Assembly (NCBI RefSeq): GCF_900106795.1
Contig: NZ_FNNS01000010.1
Coordinates: 55,632-119,631, forward strand
Direction of reading: 5' to 3'
Source: Aequorivita viscosa
GTDB lineage: Bacteria; Bacteroidota; Bacteroidia; Flavobacteriales; Flavobacteriaceae
DNA: 64,000 nt
Shown: in pieces, positions 61,692 to 64,000 of the stretch
Layout of the letters: the number at the start of each line of letters is the position of its first letter
How positions within the stretch are numbered: position 1 is the first letter of the stretch
Program-made: the position numbers and the translations under genes
The notes under the pieces: model-generated
Told to the model about the DNA's origin: nothing
Databases searched by the model: none
What the model saw: only the letters and a program-made list of their open reading frames with translations

Positions 61692-61735
61692 AAGTAGGAA
61701 TTAACGCGCGAGCCAAAAATCTAAAAACAATTCAT

Positions 61736-61767
61736 GAAAAAGGGTCAGATTTATTCAGTCTGACCCT
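61736..61767 (-). terminator. Terminator after the M42 peptidase gene
   Basis: AGGGTCAGA (61741-61749) and TCTGACCCT (61759-61767) are perfect 9-bp arms with a 9-base loop. On the minus strand the stem runs into TTTTTC, the intrinsic terminator of the leftward M42 peptidase gene. Confidence 0.8.
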
Positions 61768-61816
61768 AGTTGTAAAATCCAGTACTTAAAGTGAAAATTT
61801 AGCCAACAGAATTCGT

Positions 61817-62902
61817 TTAGTCAAAATAACTAAACGTATCACCATCTTTAATATTTAGAAGCGTTTCGTAAATCAATTTTATCACATTTTCAACATCTTC
61901 ACGATGAACCATTTCTACGGTTGTATGCATATATCGTAAAGGAAGTGAAATCAGCGCACTTGGAACTCCGCCATTACTATAGGCAAAAGCATCGGTATCT
62001 GTTCCTGTCGCTCTTGATAGGGCAGCACGTTGAAATGGAATCATGTTCTTTTCTGCTGTGTCCACAATTAAATCCCTTAATTTCTGCTGAACTGCAGGAG
62101 CATAGGCTATAACTGGACCTGCTCCAATCTCGGCTTGGCCTTCTTTTTTCTTATCAATCATTGGTGTTGTAGTGTCGTGAGTAACATCAGTGATGATAGC
62201 AACATTTGGTTTTATACGATCTGCGATCATTTCAGCACCTCTTAACCCGATTTCTTCTTGAACTGAATTGGTTATGTATAATCCAAACGGTAAGGTAATA
62301 TCTTTTTCTTTTAGAAGACGAGCAACTTCAGCAATCATAAAACCACCCATTCGGTTGTCCAGGGCTCGGCAAACAAATTTGTCGTCGTTTAATACATGAA
62401 ATTGATCAGGATAAGTAATTACACATCCTACGTGAATGCCCATGCGTTCTACTTCCTCTTTATCTTTAGCGCCTACATCTATAAAAATGTTGTCAGGTTT
62501 TGGTGCTTCTTCTTTAGATTTGTCACGTGTATGAATGGCAGGCCATCCAAAAACACCCTTTATAATTCCTTTTTTAGTGTGAATGTCAACAATTTTCGAA
62601 GGAGCAATTTGATGGTCACTTCCTCCGTTTCTTATAACATATAGTAAGCCATTATCTGTAATATAGTTTACATACCACGAAATCTCGTCAGCGTGCCCTT
62701 CAATTACAACTTTAAATTTAGCTTCAGGATTAATAACTGCTACAGCTGTGCCATAAGTGTCGGTAATAAAATCATCTACATAATGCTTCAGGTAATTCAT
62801 CCACAGCTTTTGACCATTCCATTCATAGCCAGTAGGAGAGGCGTTGTTTAAATAGGCTTCTAAAAATTCAAGTGATTTTTCGGTAAGGATTGTGTTCTTC
62901 AT
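61817..62902 (-). CDS. M42-family metallo-aminopeptidase
   Basis: The 361-residue protein is a cytoplasmic dinuclear metal peptidase. Metal-ligand candidates are His in VIEGHADEISW (about 70), Asp in FVCRALDNRMGG (about 182), Glu-Glu in NSVQEEIGLRG (about 215), Asp in AIITDVTHDT (about 240) and His in RYMHTTVEMV (about 325), as in tetrahedral TET aminopeptidases and the so-called endoglucanase M family. They trim N-terminal residues from peptides. A promoter with TTG-N19-TAATTTTG lies at 62934-62963. Confidence 0.92.
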   Translation of the reverse strand: MKNTILTEKSLEFLEAYLNNASPTGYEWNGQKLWMNYLKHYVDDFITDTYGTAVAVINPEAKFKVVIEGHADEISWYVNYITDNGLLYVIRNGGSDHQIAPSKIVDIHTKKGIIKGVFGWPAIHTRDKSKEEAPKPDNIFIDVGAKDKEEVERMGIHVGCVITYPDQFHVLNDDKFVCRALDNRMGGFMIAEVARLLKEKDITLPFGLYITNSVQEEIGLRGAEMIADRIKPNVAIITDVTHDTTTPMIDKKKEGQAEIGAGPVIAYAPAVQQKLRDLIVDTAEKNMIPFQRAALSRATGTDTDAFAYSNGGVPSALISLPLRYMHTTVEMVHREDVENVIKLIYETLLNIKDGDTFSYFD

Positions 62903-62933
62903 ATTTTCTTATTTCATTGGGTGTTAATGCTCC

Positions 62934-62963
62934 CAAAATTAGTGATTTATTAGGCAAGGACAA
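62934..62963 (-). promoter_or_regulatory. Promoter of the M42 peptidase gene
   Basis: On the minus strand TTG (62961-62963), 19 bases and TAATTTTG (62934-62941) match the Bacteroidetes consensus. The start point near 62928 leaves a leader of about 25 bases. Confidence 0.6.
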
Positions 62964-63023
62964 GACAATTTGCCTACTTTTGGAATGTTTTTTGAATTGA
63001 AAAATCGAAACAATCTTGCTTCT

Positions 63024-63740
63024 ATGAATTCGTCTATTTTTTTTAGGGTATTATTCATGATTTTTATACTGCCACTCGCCTATGGGCAGGAAGACAGCGC
63101 TATTGATTTGAATCAAAAAAACACAGATTCTTCAGAAGTTATTTATTATATAATAGAAGGAGATACTATTGCAAGGGATTATATTGATTTAGATGAAGTG
63201 TTCTTATTGAATAAACTTCACTTTAAGAATGAAGAAGATCGAAGGCGTTATCTTATCCTTCGTCGCAAAACTAGAAAAGTATATCCATACGCGAAATTAG
63301 CAGCAGATCGACTTACTGTAATGAATGAACGTCTTGGTACAATTAAAAAAAAGAGTGACAGGCGTAAATACACTAAAAGAATTCAAAAGTATGTGGAAGG
63401 CGAATTCTCTGACAGGCTTAAGAAGATGACTCATTCTGAAGGTCAGATTCTGGTGAAACTAATATATAGGCAAACTGGACACACAGCTTTTGATTTAGTA
63501 AAAGAACTACGAACAGGCTGGAGAGCTTTTTGGTATAATGCTACAGCAAATTTATTTGAGATTTCTTTAAAAGAGGAATATAAACCTTTTGAGGTTGAAG
63601 AAGACTATTTAATAGAGGACATTTTGGTAAGATCATTTCAAGAAAACAAACTCGAACGCCAAGCCCCGTCATCACCTATTGATTACCTCGACTTGACTGC
63701 TCACTGGAATGAGAAGAGAGCAGAATCGGTTAAGAAATAG
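63024..63740 (+). CDS. DUF4294 domain-containing exported protein
   Basis: About 238 residues from Met at 63024, chosen because it begins a signal peptide (MNSSIFFRVLFMIFILPLAYGQED); an upstream Met at 62970 would put 18 charged residues in front. The DUF4294 domain covers about 35-200: IEGDTIARDYIDLDEVFLL, RRRYLILRRKTRKVYPYAKLAADRL and FSDRLKKMTHSEGQILVKLIYRQTGHTAFDLVKELRTGWRAFWYNATANLFEI. It is confined to Bacteroidetes and has no known function; its location should be periplasmic or outer membrane. Confidence 0.85.
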   Translation: MNSSIFFRVLFMIFILPLAYGQEDSAIDLNQKNTDSSEVIYYIIEGDTIARDYIDLDEVFLLNKLHFKNEEDRRRYLILRRKTRKVYPYAKLAADRLTVMNERLGTIKKKSDRRKYTKRIQKYVEGEFSDRLKKMTHSEGQILVKLIYRQTGHTAFDLVKELRTGWRAFWYNATANLFEISLKEEYKPFEVEEDYLIEDILVRSFQENKLERQAPSSPIDYLDLTAHWNEKRAESVKK

Positions 63741-64000
63741 GCTAAACCTTTACAAATCAGCAACTAGCTTTTGGATTAGTGTAAACCAAGCTTTTTTGAG
63801 TGCAGTTTACGCTCATAACGCAGTGTTTTCTATATTTAGTCACCTTAATCATTGTAATGTATCGTTTGATGAAAAAACACGATTGAATATACCTTTTATA
63901 ACGTATATATATTAAGGTATACATTAAATAAAATTAATTTTAGGTGTAAGTATTTTTGTTATAGTTGGTTGGTGATATTTGGATTAAAAAGTTTTAAAAA

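Overview
The window looks like the chromosome of a marine or environmental member of the Flavobacteriaceae (Bacteroidetes). The DNA is AT-rich. Promoters fit the Bacteroidetes pattern TTG-N18-21-TAnnTTTG. The gene set includes gliding-motility GldF/GldG, DUF4494 and DUF4294 proteins, an alginate-export porin, a fused CzcA-TolC efflux protein and a DUF6266 protein. I do not name a genus.

Layout. (1) 1-11.8 kb is chromosomal: alginate-export porin, SlyD-type isomerase, DUF4494 protein, NagB, a SNF2 helicase, a TrkA-gated potassium channel, an unknown protein and a serine hydrolase. (2) 11.84-50.07 kb is one integrated genomic island of about 38.2 kb. Its tyrosine integrase lies beside the 3' end of mnmE, and a 17-bp core with one mismatch occurs at both ends. 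The left copy still spells the conserved MnmE C-terminus FCIGK followed by TAG, so the island entered the last codons of mnmE, the same kind of target as Salmonella island SGI1. (3) 50.05-63.7 kb is conserved flavobacterial chromosome: mnmE, dnaN, a gldF-gldG fusion, a small monooxygenase, a SAM hydroxide adenosyltransferase, phoH, purC, a PagL-like lipid A deacylase, a sodium/alanine symporter broken by a stop codon, an M42 peptidase and a DUF4294 protein.

Inside the island almost everything is read leftwards. From the right end come an excisionase-like gene and integrase driven by a promoter next to a CAACAG palindrome; a small replication module (two helix-turn-helix proteins, a VirE_N/BT4734-type protein and a PriCT-2/DUF3987 helicase-primase); a 13-kb defence operon; and a 15-kb metal-resistance block. 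The defence operon runs XRE regulator, hsdM, hsdS, Abi/AbiF-type HEPN protein with a structured RNA in its leader, hsdR, a long prokaryotic Argonaute, a DUF262-DUF1524 (GmrSD-like) nuclease and an HNH-like protein. The Argonaute seems to lack its catalytic aspartates and is embedded in a type I restriction operon next to two nuclease-like genes. This is the best candidate for an undescribed system here.

The metal block holds a CzcA-TolC fusion, CzcB, a PII protein, two Fur-family regulators, a P1B-4 type ATPase (SPC/HEGST motifs), an APC permease and a P1B-2 (CPC) ATPase split by a one-base insertion. Near-identical 92-bp direct repeats lie at 15.1 kb and 30.1 kb on either side of it, which suggests a module that joined the island separately. 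No relaxase, conjugation gene, CRISPR array, tRNA or rRNA was recognised.
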